A DNA stretch of 64,000 nucleotides from Truepera sp965215315 (GTDB lineage: Bacteria; Deinococcota; Deinococci; Deinococcales; Trueperaceae). The position numbers were made by a program, and so were the translations under genes. The stretch is from contig CBDCDB010000008.1 in the NCBI GenBank assembly GCA_965215315.1, forward strand, positions 3,906,001 to 3,970,000. Reading direction: 5' to 3'. This document shows, in pieces, positions 41,245 to 49,660 of this stretch. The stretch's first letter is position 1. Each line of letters opens with the position of its first letter. Below the pieces are notes generated by a model, which searched no databases, was not told the origin of the DNA, and saw only the letters and a program-made list of their open reading frames with translations.

Positions 41245-41874
41245 TTATTCAGTTGCGGTGGTGTTCTGCACAAAGACGGCGGTGTTGTCGGGTAAAACAA
41301 AGGTGCTGTAAGCGGCGGAGCGCTCGAGCTGCACTTCGTCAAACGCAGCGACGGCAGTGTCCCCCGCAAACGCACCGAACGCGACCGAGATCGGGTTGAC
41401 GGGAATGCTCCCGACTTCTCCCGGTGCGACGTCTGGAATGACCTCCGTAGAACCGTCCGCCGTTTTGAGGTTGACGGGTTTTGCCGATACGTTATAGAGC
41501 AAAAGGAGCGTTTGGGCACGGTTTTCCAACGTTGGGTCTTCGATAAGTGCTGCGTCTTCACCGACAATGACGGTATAGAAACGGCCTGCTTGCAGCTCGA
41601 GGGCGTCCGTCACGGTTCCGGCAACGAGGTTGGCAGCGCCCTGAAGGACAACCCGGTACGGGCTAACTGCACCGTAAGAGAGCGCGTCGAACGCCGTTTC
41701 GCCCAGCGCCGGGCTGACCTCGCCGTCTTGAACATTCAAAACGCGGACAAAGGCGGCGTCGGCGGGGGGCGCGGGCGCGTACAAACCCTCTTCTTGGGCA
41801 GTGGCCCAAAACAGACAAAAACCGATAAAAACTAGAGCTAACTTTTTGATAACGAACCTCCCTTTACCGTTCAC
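41245..41874 (-). CDS. AlgF-like O-acetylation accessory protein
   Basis: 209 residues. Signal peptide IKKLALVFIGFCLFWATAQ, then a periplasmic AlgF-like domain (ADAAFVRVLNVQDGEVSPAL, FDALSYGAVSPYRVVLQGAA, GRFYTVIVGEDAALIEDP). AlgF links the transferase components in alginate O-acetylation. The annotated GTG at 41874 places an AAAGGGAGG sequence inside the reading frame; the natural start may be further in, where only ATC is found, so the start codon could be altered. Confidence 0.8.
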   Translation of the reverse strand: MNGKGRFVIKKLALVFIGFCLFWATAQEEGLYAPAPPADAAFVRVLNVQDGEVSPALGETAFDALSYGAVSPYRVVLQGAANLVAGTVTDALELQAGRFYTVIVGEDAALIEDPTLENRAQTLLLLYNVSAKPVNLKTADGSTEVIPDVAPGEVGSIPVNPISVAFGAFAGDTAVAAFDEVQLERSAAYSTFVLPDNTAVFVQNTTATE

Positions 41875-41942
41875 AAGTTTACTGTGAAAGTCTGAGCTGT
41901 CTATCTGTGTGCAGCTTGTTGCAACTTAATAACTTAGCAGCG

Positions 41943-42300
41943 TTAGGGTGTGCGGCAGATTTGAGCGTCAACCGTGCCGGTCGTACCCGCTGGCACATTG
42001 AGGGATACTGACACGAGGGGCGCGCTGATATCGCGGGAGAGCTCGAGGTAATACTCACCGCTGTTGCTGACCCGCGTCGAGCGTTCAATGCGTGCTGTAG
42101 CAACGCTGCCGCCCTCGTAAGTTGAGACGATCTCGAATTCGACCAGGGACAAACCAGTAGCTTGCAGGTGCAGCTAGTAATTCTCTCCGGAAATATCTTC
42201 AGCTGTAACGGTTGTTAAGTCAGCAGTCTCACCCGAAATTTCGGCACTTCCTGAAGCGCACGGTTTCGCCGCTGCAAGCACCGTGAACTGAAGGAATCAT
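41943..42300 (-). pseudogene. Small exported protein gene of the O-acetylation locus, interrupted
   Basis: A signal-peptide-like start (FLQFTVLAAAKPC) and a mature part SAEISGETADLTTVTAEDIS run to a TAG (42176-42174) and continue in frame as LHLQATGLSLVEFEIVSTYE to PAGTTGTVDAQICRTP. The only ATG (42300, overlapping the previous stop as ATGA) is out of frame. So at least two lesions are present. Not recognised as a family; the position suggests an exported partner of the acetylation complex. Confidence 0.5.
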
Positions 42301-43232
42301 CTGACGAAACGGGGTGTTGCCTCTTTTTCTGTAAAGGACGCGTCGCGCATACGGTACTCCCAGATAACAACTTTCGGAGCTGCATCTTCTCGTTCGAGTA
42401 AAAAATCTTGCAGTGCGGTGCTAAAGCCGCCTCTTGGAACTGAAACGTTAAGGACAGCTTGACCCAAAGCCTCGCTTAAAAAACCGTCGAAGTTGTAGGG
42501 CTCTGTGCTAAAACTGGTACCTGCTAGGCTACGACAGGTATCTCATCAGCAAATAGATCTCCTTCGTCCAGCCTTTTCGTCTCATAAAGACTGACTTGCC
42601 CTAAGGCCGCATCGGGAAGATCGCCACACTTTTCTTCGATCAGCTCGAAGATTTCGTTTCCTCCCGGTTCAGTTCCGGTCAGCGTGGTTGCAAATTCTGC
42701 GCTTCTTGAACCTGTCAGTACTTGGTAGGTGGGATTTGCAAGCAAAAACGCAACACCCTGGGCAGACACCTTTGCACCTTCAGACGTCCAGTGCCGGTCG
42801 AACTGCTGATACTCGAGCGGCCCACCCGTCAGCATCTCGGTAGTGCTTATCAGATCGACGGCACCTACAGGCGCAAGTGAAGCTATGTAATCTTGGTAAT
42901 AAGTGTGCGCCTCACCCCCATCAAAATTGATATTCAACGCCTCTAGTGCGGCTGTACCGGTGACGATTTCGCCGTTGACCATACCGCGCCGGGGTGTGGG
43001 TACCAGAAGTGTTCCTTCCGCCTCGAGCGTTTCGTTGAGACGTTTTATCCAAGTCGTTAGTTCCCCTAGACTCTCTCCGTAACGCAGGTCGGAACTGCAA
43101 TAAAATGAACCGTCAGTGTTGTAAGTAAGTGTTCCCGCCTCATTACACAGTTCGACCTGTGCTCGGCACAAAGATGTGAAAAAAACCTACTGAGACGACC
43201 GTCAGAAATAATAAAACTGCTGCTCTAGCTCT
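42297..43232 (-). pseudogene. AlgX/AlgJ-like SGNH protein, broken by frameshifts
   Basis: The main frame (43171-42524) has FYCSSDLRYGESLGELTTWI, LLVPTPRRGMVNGEIV and QQFDRHWTSEGAKVSAQGVA (Asp-x-His pair). A frameshift near 42540 moves the continuation LAGTSFSTEPYNFDGFLSEA and KVVIWEYRMRD into another frame, ending at 42297. Upstream, a membrane-anchor segment (AAVLLFLTVVSVGFFHIFV) lies in a third frame without a start codon. A second AlgX-type gene therefore existed here and decayed; the MITE lies right at its lost start. Confidence 0.72.
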
Positions 43233-43240
43233 CTATACCT

Positions 43241-43409
43241 GGCTTTGCACAAAAAGTCCTTTCAAGCCTTATAAGTTTTCACACCATAAAACCGGCGTAC
43301 AGACTGGAATAAGCTTTGTAGTCACCAACGCAAATTTTTAATTTCCTTAGTAGGCTGCGGTGCAAGTAAATCTTCTAAAATGTATCCTTATGACTTTTTG
43401 TGCAAAGCC
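43241..43409. mobile_element. MITE, 169 bp, with 18-bp TIRs and 9-bp target duplication
   Basis: A perfect inverted pair GGCTTTGCACAAAAAGTC (43241-43258) and its reverse complement (43392-43409) bound the element. TCTATACCT stands directly outside both ends (43232-43240 and 43410-43418) as a perfect 9-bp target duplication. There is no coding capacity. TIR start GGCTTTG, TIR length 18 and a 9-bp duplication are the hallmarks of the IS903 group of the IS5 family, so that group probably mobilised it. Confidence 0.9.
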
Positions 43410-43539
43410 TCTATACCTTTTTTATTTGAGCTTTGTCCCCTCGAGAGAAAATGTGTATCTAGTTTTTGTGCATTTTTGTAGCTGTCTTGTAATTACAGAA
43501 CGCTAGCTACATCAGCTTAATGAAAGCTTAAGATGTGAG

Positions 43540-44025
43540 CTAATTTTGATTCTGGTCGGCTGAAAAGGTCTGCTCCAACGCCCCCCGCACTACATCTACC
43601 GGAAAGCCTCGCCGCGCTAGAAACGCGTACGCCTTGGCGTAACGTTGACGCGGCTCCCCCTTCCAGCGCCACAGGTTTTTCTGCGTCAGCGAGAGGGCGG
43701 TCTCGAGCTGCGTATCTTCACCCAACTCACTGACCGCCTTGTCTACGAGCGGTTCGGCGACACCTCTACGAAACAGCTCTTGCCGTAAACGAATCGCCCC
43801 TTTGCTGCGGCTCCGCGACCGTACAAACGTTTCGGCGTAAAGGGCGTCGTCTACGAGCTTCAGCTCGGTCAGTTTGGCCAATACCCTTGTGACGGTGCCT
43901 TCGGTCGCACCCTTACGGACGAGTTTGTCTTTCAGTTGTCCCGTCGTATACGCCTGCCGCCCCAGAAGCCAGAGCGCATAGTTCCACGCCCGCTCATACG
44001 GATATTCGGACGGCGCGTCGTTCAT
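43540..44025 (-). CDS. recX: Regulatory protein RecX
   Basis: 161 residues. RecX modulates RecA filaments. It has the three-helix repeats: ERAWNYALWLLGRQAYTTGQ with LKDKLVRKGATE, VDDALYAETFVRSRSRSKGA and RLRQELFRRGVAEPLV, and RQRYAKAYAFLARRGFPVDV. Length is normal. It lies 9 bases downstream of the TraB gene and may be cotranscribed with it; recA is not in the window. Confidence 0.88.
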   Translation of the reverse strand: MNDAPSEYPYERAWNYALWLLGRQAYTTGQLKDKLVRKGATEGTVTRVLAKLTELKLVDDALYAETFVRSRSRSKGAIRLRQELFRRGVAEPLVDKAVSELGEDTQLETALSLTQKNLWRWKGEPRQRYAKAYAFLARRGFPVDVVRGALEQTFSADQNQN

Positions 44026-44034
44026 GACACCCCT

Positions 44035-45249
44035 TTACCTAAAAAACTGACCGATAAGTCGCGGCAGCGTGAGATAGTTGCCCAGTGCCCCGCCGATACT
44101 GGTCAGGAAGAAGATTAAAAAGATACGCGCGACCTTGTTACGCCACCAGCCGCGTGTTTCGGTGAGGTCTTGCCGCAACCGGGCAAAGTCGCCCATCTGC
44201 GGTTTGCGGAGCCACAACTCGGCGGCTCCGGCAAACATGCCAACGCCTAAGGTAGGGCTTAGCGTACCGATAGGCGCACCTAAAAACGTCGCTAAAACCG
44301 TCAGCGGATGCGCCAGCGCGACGATCGCGCCGAGCGCGGCGAGGCCCCCGTTTAGAAGTAGCCAGCGCGTGACGAGTTGCAGGCCGACCTCCGGGCTCTG
44401 GAGAAAAGCGAGGGCGAAGCCGAGGAGAAAAAACGCGATGAGTCCCCAAGAGATGATCTGGCCCCACGGCGCACCTTTGGGAATGGTTGTAAGGTCTTCT
44501 ATTTCTTCAGTCGGTGGCGTGGGCGCGGGCGTGCTTAAACGTGAATCAAGCCCCTTAAGATGTCCTGCCCCAATCACAACCAGCACCTTTTTATAGGGTT
44601 TTTTAGCTGTCTCTTCGCGTAGCCGCGCCGCCATGTAGTAATCGCGCTCCTGAATCAGCGGCGTAAAGAGTTCCCCTTCTTTGTCGGAAAACTCGGAGAA
44701 GGTGGCCTCTAACACGTCCCCTTCTTTAAGTTTTTCAATCTCTTCGGGCGTTACCTCTTCACGGCTCACGACGCTGCCCATCAGCCCTGCCAAGAGCGTC
44801 ATCCGTTTCCAAAAACCGACGTTGGCGTACACACGCCGGAGCGTCACGCCAATGTCGCGGTCGATGAGCAGCACGGGCAGCTCGAGTTCGCCCGCAACCC
44901 GGAGGGCGCGGCGCATCTCTTCACCCGGTTCGATACCCGACTGTTCGGCCAACCGCTGCTGATACGAGCCGAGCGCCAGGTTCGCCGCCATCATCGCCGC
45001 TTTGCCTTCACGTAGAACTTGAAACAGGTCGGTCTTGGCCCAGCGGTCGGGGTCGGTCATCGCCGCGTGCCGACCGGGATCGAGTTCTACGGCGACCGCG
45101 TCGTAGTCGCCGGTGCGGAGGAGGCGTTCGACCTCTTCGGCACTTGCTTTAGAGACGTGTGCGGTGCCGAGCAGCGTCAACTCGGTGTCACCCACCGTAT
45201 TTTCGCGCGTGGGTTGCGTCACCGGAGTTGGAAGGGCGTCAGAGGTCAT
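44035..45249 (-). CDS. TraB/PrgY-family membrane protein
   Basis: 404 residues. The N-terminal two thirds is a TraB/GumN-like domain: LTLLGTAHVSKASAEEVERL, AVAVELDPGRHAAM, VLVVIGAGHLKGL (the GxxH and GAGH-type motifs of the putative protease fold). The C-terminal third has four or five membrane helices. Relatives are called pheromone shutdown proteins in enterococci but are widespread; the real role is unknown. Confidence 0.82.
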   Translation of the reverse strand: MTSDALPTPVTQPTRENTVGDTELTLLGTAHVSKASAEEVERLLRTGDYDAVAVELDPGRHAAMTDPDRWAKTDLFQVLREGKAAMMAANLALGSYQQRLAEQSGIEPGEEMRRALRVAGELELPVLLIDRDIGVTLRRVYANVGFWKRMTLLAGLMGSVVSREEVTPEEIEKLKEGDVLEATFSEFSDKEGELFTPLIQERDYYMAARLREETAKKPYKKVLVVIGAGHLKGLDSRLSTPAPTPPTEEIEDLTTIPKGAPWGQIISWGLIAFFLLGFALAFLQSPEVGLQLVTRWLLLNGGLAALGAIVALAHPLTVLATFLGAPIGTLSPTLGVGMFAGAAELWLRKPQMGDFARLRQDLTETRGWWRNKVARIFLIFFLTSIGGALGNYLTLPRLIGQFFR

Positions 45250-45399
45250 AGTAAGACCTGCTTAAGAGAAAACTAAACACACGTTACTCTACCCGGTATG
45301 GATGAAAACTTTTGCGCGTTCAAAAAGCTCGAGTTTTTCACGCACCAAACCGAAGTTTATCTTTAAGCTGAAGCAAATTTTTGATGTAAGGAGCATCTT

Positions 45400-46071
45400 A
45401 TGGCTGAGCAAAGTTTAATCGTCTCGATGTGGCAAGAGATTTTAGAAAACTATGCGGAAAACGGTAGACATTACGAACGGGACAGGGACATAAGCGGCCT
45501 ATTCACAGGAGGCGGCGAAGAGGCTGTAAAGCGTCTCGAAACGAAACTCGGCTTTGAGCTTCCTCGAGAGTTTGCTGACTACGTGCGGTTTTACTGCCCC
45601 AATGAAAACCTGAGCGTGGGTGAACTAATTGAAGCAACCTCTCTGATAGCTTTTGACAATCTTGCGGAATTCGACTACAACGAATCTTACGGTATAGAGG
45701 AAATGCACGAAATGTACCGAGAGGGGCATCATGTAGAGGGTTTGGAAAGGGGAGACGATTTACACCTGCTCATCTTCGCCGAAGATACACAACATCACGC
45801 GCTGGCAGCTAACATCAAAGATAAAAGCTGTCCGGTGTACTCCTATGACGCTGGAGACGGCCCTCAGCATCTGGAACAGATTGCGCCAAACTTCGCACAT
45901 GGTCTGTATTTGCTGGGATATCACCAGCGCCTTAACGTACAAGGTGAAGACCGTGGACTTGACCGCTTCTCATCGGAATGGAAGCCAATTATTGCTACTT
46001 TTCAAGCGAAACTTGATGTGCTGGCTCCAGGTGTTAAAGCCGAACAGTGGCACTTCTACGAATACCCGTAA
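45400..46071 (+). CDS. SMI1/KNR4 family (SUKH) protein
   Basis: 223 residues. AVKRLETKLGFELPREFADY and VRFYCPNEN is the characteristic SMI1/KNR4 opening; a conserved core (DLHLLIFAEDTQHHALAANI) follows. SUKH proteins often serve as immunity proteins against contact-dependent toxins; no toxin gene is adjacent, so this may be an orphan immunity or regulatory protein. Confidence 0.75.
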   Translation: MAEQSLIVSMWQEILENYAENGRHYERDRDISGLFTGGGEEAVKRLETKLGFELPREFADYVRFYCPNENLSVGELIEATSLIAFDNLAEFDYNESYGIEEMHEMYREGHHVEGLERGDDLHLLIFAEDTQHHALAANIKDKSCPVYSYDAGDGPQHLEQIAPNFAHGLYLLGYHQRLNVQGEDRGLDRFSSEWKPIIATFQAKLDVLAPGVKAEQWHFYEYP

Positions 46072-46089
46072 CGAGACATTAGGTAATTT

Positions 46090-47265
46090 TCAGCGTAAAA
46101 TCTCCGCCGGGTCGAGCCTACCCGCCCGCCGCGCCGGTAACAACGCCGCCACGACGCTCGTCCCGAGTGAGAGCGCACACACCCAGATAAAATCCCACGG
46201 TTGTAACTCGACGGGGAGTTGAGTAATAAAGTAGAGGTCGCCGGGGAGCGGGTACGGCTGAAACTTAAAATACAAGCTGAGGCCGAGGCCCAGAAGTGCG
46301 CCTAATAGGGTGCCGCCACCACCTAAAAGCAGACCTTCGGTCGTAAAGACCGCTAAAACCTGCCGCTCGGACGCGCCGATAGCCCGTAAAATGGCAATCT
46401 CTTCGGTTTTTTCGGCAACGGTCAAAATTAAGATGTTGGCAATGCCCATTGCGGCGACCAGAACGATAAGGAAGACCACTACGCCGATGAGGGTTTTTTG
46501 TAGCTCGAGCTGCCTCACCAGCCCCCCGAACAGGTTTTGCCACGGCGTCGCCCACAACCCGGTTTCATTAGCCAAAGTTTGTGAAAACGTGTCAGCGGCG
46601 GCAGGATCGGCGAGCCGCACGTGATAGCCGCTGATCTGCCCTTCTTCGCTCAGATAAGCCTGCAACGTCGGGATTGAGGTGTACGAGAGTGCACCGTCGA
46701 TAATCTCATTGCCGACGCGGAAAGTTCCGGCGACGGGGAAGCTCGTGCGGCTGCGGTTGATGTCTACCAAGAGTACGGTGTCGCCCGCTGCTGCCCCCAA
46801 GTTTCGTGACAGGCTGCTGCCCAAAACGATGCCGCCTGAGGCCAGTGCGTCAGCTTGCTGCTCGAGGACGCTAAGGTCTAACACCTTTTGTTCGCGTTCC
46901 GGGTCAACGCCTAAAACCTGCGTGTAGCCCTGCGCTCCGGAAATCCCGGCGGTCGCGTCGGCGCGGCGGGCAATCAGGGCTTGGCCTGACAAGTACGGTG
47001 CAGCCGCCACCACGCCGGGTACGGCTTCAATTCGCCGTAAAAGCTCAGGATCGTTTTTTAGCGGCGTATTGTCGTAAGCCGCGAGTGAGATATGGGGGGT
47101 GGCCTCTAAGGTACTGCTGATGAGTTCGTCGATAAAGCCGTTGGTCAGCGATAGCGCCGTGATTAAAACCATCACCCCGACTGCGACGCCGAGAAGCGTC
47201 AGGCTGCTCTGCAAGGCGCGGCGGCGGATGTGGCGCAGGGCTAAAAAAAGAACGAAATGTCTCAT
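46090..47265 (-). CDS. ABC transporter permease, MacB/LolC-FtsX type
   Basis: 391 residues. A first helix (SSLTLLGVAVGVMVLITALS), a large periplasmic domain, then three helices in the FtsX domain (LIVLVAAMGIANILILTVAE with KTEEIAILRAIGASERQVLA). This topology is typical of MacB/LolC/E mechanotransmission permeases. It overlaps the mltG stop by four bases. No ATPase gene is next to it. Confidence 0.85.
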   Translation of the reverse strand: MRHFVLFLALRHIRRRALQSSLTLLGVAVGVMVLITALSLTNGFIDELISSTLEATPHISLAAYDNTPLKNDPELLRRIEAVPGVVAAAPYLSGQALIARRADATAGISGAQGYTQVLGVDPEREQKVLDLSVLEQQADALASGGIVLGSSLSRNLGAAAGDTVLLVDINRSRTSFPVAGTFRVGNEIIDGALSYTSIPTLQAYLSEEGQISGYHVRLADPAAADTFSQTLANETGLWATPWQNLFGGLVRQLELQKTLIGVVVFLIVLVAAMGIANILILTVAEKTEEIAILRAIGASERQVLAVFTTEGLLLGGGGTLLGALLGLGLSLYFKFQPYPLPGDLYFITQLPVELQPWDFIWVCALSLGTSVVAALLPARRAGRLDPAEILR

Positions 47266-48326
47266 TTTAGGTACGCCGCTACGTCACGGTTATGGTCTTC
47301 AAGCGTCAAGTTAGGCCGAAAGTTGCCGCCCGGCGCGTGCAAAAAGTAAAGATACGGCTCGCCCGCCGCGTCGGTGCGCCGTGCCTGAAAGATGACCGAA
47401 AGCGCACGCTCACCGGGATTGCCGATAGGCGTTGGTGGCAGACCGGCACGGGTGTAGGTGTTCCAGGGTGTGTCTTGCCGCAAATCGCCCGCTACGGCGT
47501 CGAGTTTGGGCAAAGGTTTGCCGAGGCCGTAGGCGACAGTAGGGTCGGACTGGAGCAGCATCCCTTGGCCCAAGCGGTTCAGGAATACTCCGGCGATCAC
47601 GGGCATTTCAGCGTAAGACCCGGCCTCGGCCTGAATCATGCTGGCAAGCGTCACCCACTCATGAACACTCAGCCTTAGCGTTTTTAGGTTCTGCTGCACG
47701 GCGGGCGTCAGTTCGCGTTCAAAGCGGCGGAGCATCAGGGTAACGGCCTTTTGCGGACTTACGTCAACCGGAAAATCGTAACGAGCAGGGAAGAGGTAGC
47801 CCTCGAGCCCCACCCCCTTGGGAACAAACGCAGGCCGTAACCTACCAGGTCGTTCAACAAGTGGCGAAATATCTATTCCTAACTCGGTCTTTAAGCGGTT
47901 GACAACTTGCCCTGTCCTAAACCCTTCAGGAATCACGACGGACACGACTCTAGGCTGACCTCCACGCGCTAGCCGTTCAGCAAGTTGCGGCACGCTCAGC
48001 GTCGGGCTGAGGGTATAGAGCCCTTCACCGACGCTTCTGTCTAGGTTTTGGAGTTGTAAGTAGAGGCTGAACACACGGGCGTTGCGGACGAGTCCGGCAG
48101 CCTCGAGCGCGCTCGAGACCTGCGCCGCGCCCCACCCCGGCGCAACCTCGAACTCTTGCGCCGCATTTTGTCCTGTACCTGTTTCGGCGACAGGTTTGAG
48201 CTGCCGCTCAATCCAAAAAGTACCGAACGCCAGCAAACCGGCGACCATCAGCGCGCCCAACAGCACCCGGCGCACCCAGGGGAGCAGCGCCGAACGCTGC
48301 GGTTCAGGTAAGGCAGTTTCGCTCAC
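47262..48326 (-). CDS. mltG: Endolytic murein transglycosylase MltG
   Basis: 354 residues. A single membrane anchor near residue 30, then the YceG domain: LASMIQAEAGSYAEMPVIAG with the catalytic Glu, LLQSDPTVAYGLGK and PWNTYTRAGLPPTPIGNPG. It cuts nascent glycan chains at the membrane. A GTG start lies seven bases after TAAAGT on the minus strand, with no ribosome site, so it is a leaderless candidate. ruvX lies just upstream, a common pairing. Confidence 0.93.
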   Translation of the reverse strand: MSETALPEPQRSALLPWVRRVLLGALMVAGLLAFGTFWIERQLKPVAETGTGQNAAQEFEVAPGWGAAQVSSALEAAGLVRNARVFSLYLQLQNLDRSVGEGLYTLSPTLSVPQLAERLARGGQPRVVSVVIPEGFRTGQVVNRLKTELGIDISPLVERPGRLRPAFVPKGVGLEGYLFPARYDFPVDVSPQKAVTLMLRRFERELTPAVQQNLKTLRLSVHEWVTLASMIQAEAGSYAEMPVIAGVFLNRLGQGMLLQSDPTVAYGLGKPLPKLDAVAGDLRQDTPWNTYTRAGLPPTPIGNPGERALSVIFQARRTDAAGEPYLYFLHAPGGNFRPNLTLEDHNRDVAAYLK

Positions 48327-48333
48327 GCGCTCT

Positions 48334-48339
48334 ACTTTA
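48334..48339 (-). promoter_or_regulatory. -10 box (TAAAGT) for leaderless mltG
   Basis: TAAAGT ends exactly seven bases before the GTG start of mltG on the minus strand. Confidence 0.4.
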
Positions 48340-48372
48340 CCCCGTAGCTGCTAGAGGGAGATGCCGAACAGC

Positions 48373-48795
48373 TCATACGGGATGCCTCGCCAGATAACTC
48401 TCGAGAATGAGCACCGCTGCCCGTTCATCTAACAAACCTTTTTCTTGACGCGCTTTCTTTTTGATGCCACTTTTGACCAGCTCCTGTGACGCCAGTTTGG
48501 TCGTCAGACGTTCGTCTTCAAAGACGGTGGTAAGACCTGCTCTCTCGAGTTCTGCTGCAAACCGTCTGACCTTCTCCGTTTGCGGCGAGTCGCCCCCTCG
48601 TAAACGGCTCGGCAAGCCCACAACGATACGCGCCGCGCCTTCTACCTCGGCGTGTGAACGCACCGCCGCTACGTCCAAAGAGAGTTTCCGTCTCACGATA
48701 TACCCGCGCCCAAACGCAAACGACGACCCGGTTTTACCGACAGCCACGCCGATACGCGCTTCGCCTACGTCGAGCGCGAGGAGCGTTTCAGCCAT
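48373..48795 (-). CDS. ruvX: Putative pre-16S rRNA nuclease / Holliday junction resolvase (YqgF)
   Basis: 140 residues. RNase H-like fold: LLALDVGEARIGVAVG with the first catalytic Asp, RIVVGLPSRLRGGDSPQ, VFEDERLTTKLASQ (Glu) and GLLDERAAVLILESYL (Asp). Acts in 16S rRNA 5' maturation in E. coli. It precedes mltG, as in many bacteria. Confidence 0.92.
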   Translation of the reverse strand: MAETLLALDVGEARIGVAVGKTGSSFAFGRGYIVRRKLSLDVAAVRSHAEVEGAARIVVGLPSRLRGGDSPQTEKVRRFAAELERAGLTTVFEDERLTTKLASQELVKSGIKKKARQEKGLLDERAAVLILESYLARHPV

Positions 48796-48849
48796 GTTGG
48801 GACTCGAGTCCCAAAACGTCAGTCGGTGCCGGGGCGCAAACTTCCAGAG

Positions 48850-49659
48850 CTACAGCCACGCTTCGACAACCTCGGCTACCCCGTCGGCGTCGGCGTCACC
48901 GGCAACCCAATCGGCGAGGTCTTGTACGCTCTCGTCAGCGTTCCCCATCGCTACCCCGAACCCGGCCCAAATGAGCATCTCCCGGTCGTTATGCTGGTCG
49001 CCAAAAGCCGCCACATCTTCCGCCGTAAAACCCATATCGGCAGCAACTTGCTCCAAGGCCGTGCGTTTATTGACCTCCGGCCCGACGATTTCGAGGAGTC
49101 CCGGCATACTCCAGGTGCCGTGAACCGGCAACTCACCCAGCGTTGCGCTGAGTGTTTCGGGGCTTTCGCCGTCGTGCCAAAAAAGAAGCTTGGTTACTTT
49201 GTCTTGGATAAACTCGAGAGCGTCCCCCACACCGTCCGGGTCGGTTTCATACGGAACTTGACCCTGCCTAGTAAGGTCGTAACGCGCCGTATCGACAAAC
49301 CAGCCGTAAGCGGTCTCGAGCCCACACATCACGCCCGGATGCTCAGCCCGCATTTTCAAAACGGCCTGACGCGCGACCTCACCGGAAAAATCAAAGCGCA
49401 GCAGCGCTCGGTCTTCGGCAAAGTTGTACACTGCGCCGCCGTTATAAACGATGCCGAGTTCGACGATGCCCAGCTGTTCGGCAAAGACTTTGGCGGTACG
49501 CGGCGGCCTGCCCGTACAAAGCACGACCTTTACACCGCTAGCGACAAGTTCCGCAACCGCGTTTTGATTGCGCGGGCTGATGGTTTTGTCGCGCCTTAAA
49601 AGTGTCCCGTCGAGGTCGAAGGCGACGAGCCTGGGCCGAAAATCTTCAGGACGCTTCAA
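48850..49659 (-). CDS. Cof-type HAD hydrolase
   Basis: About 269 residues. HAD motif I is VAFDLDGTLLRRDKTIS, motif II is VLCTGRPPRT, and motif IV is VAAFGDQHNDREMLIWAGFG. A C2-type cap lies between. It probably dephosphorylates a small phosphometabolite. The longer frame to 49788 lies inside alaS; a TTG at 49659, immediately after the alaS stop, gives a normal Cof length and implies coupling. Confidence 0.82.
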   Translation of the reverse strand: MKRPEDFRPRLVAFDLDGTLLRRDKTISPRNQNAVAELVASGVKVVLCTGRPPRTAKVFAEQLGIVELGIVYNGGAVYNFAEDRALLRFDFSGEVARQAVLKMRAEHPGVMCGLETAYGWFVDTARYDLTRQGQVPYETDPDGVGDALEFIQDKVTKLLFWHDGESPETLSATLGELPVHGTWSMPGLLEIVGPEVNKRTALEQVAADMGFTAEDVAAFGDQHNDREMLIWAGFGVAMGNADESVQDLADWVAGDADADGVAEVVEAWL

Positions 49660-49660
49660 C

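Noticed and set aside
41229..41567. Minus-strand basic frame overlapping the AlgF-like gene
   Set aside because: Shadow frame; composition is Ser/Arg/Thr-rich with no homology, while the AlgF frame is well supported.
45400..46071. Toxin-immunity pair around the SMI1/KNR4 gene
   Set aside because: Neighbouring genes are a TraB protein and an FtsX permease; no toxin-like ORF lies next to it.
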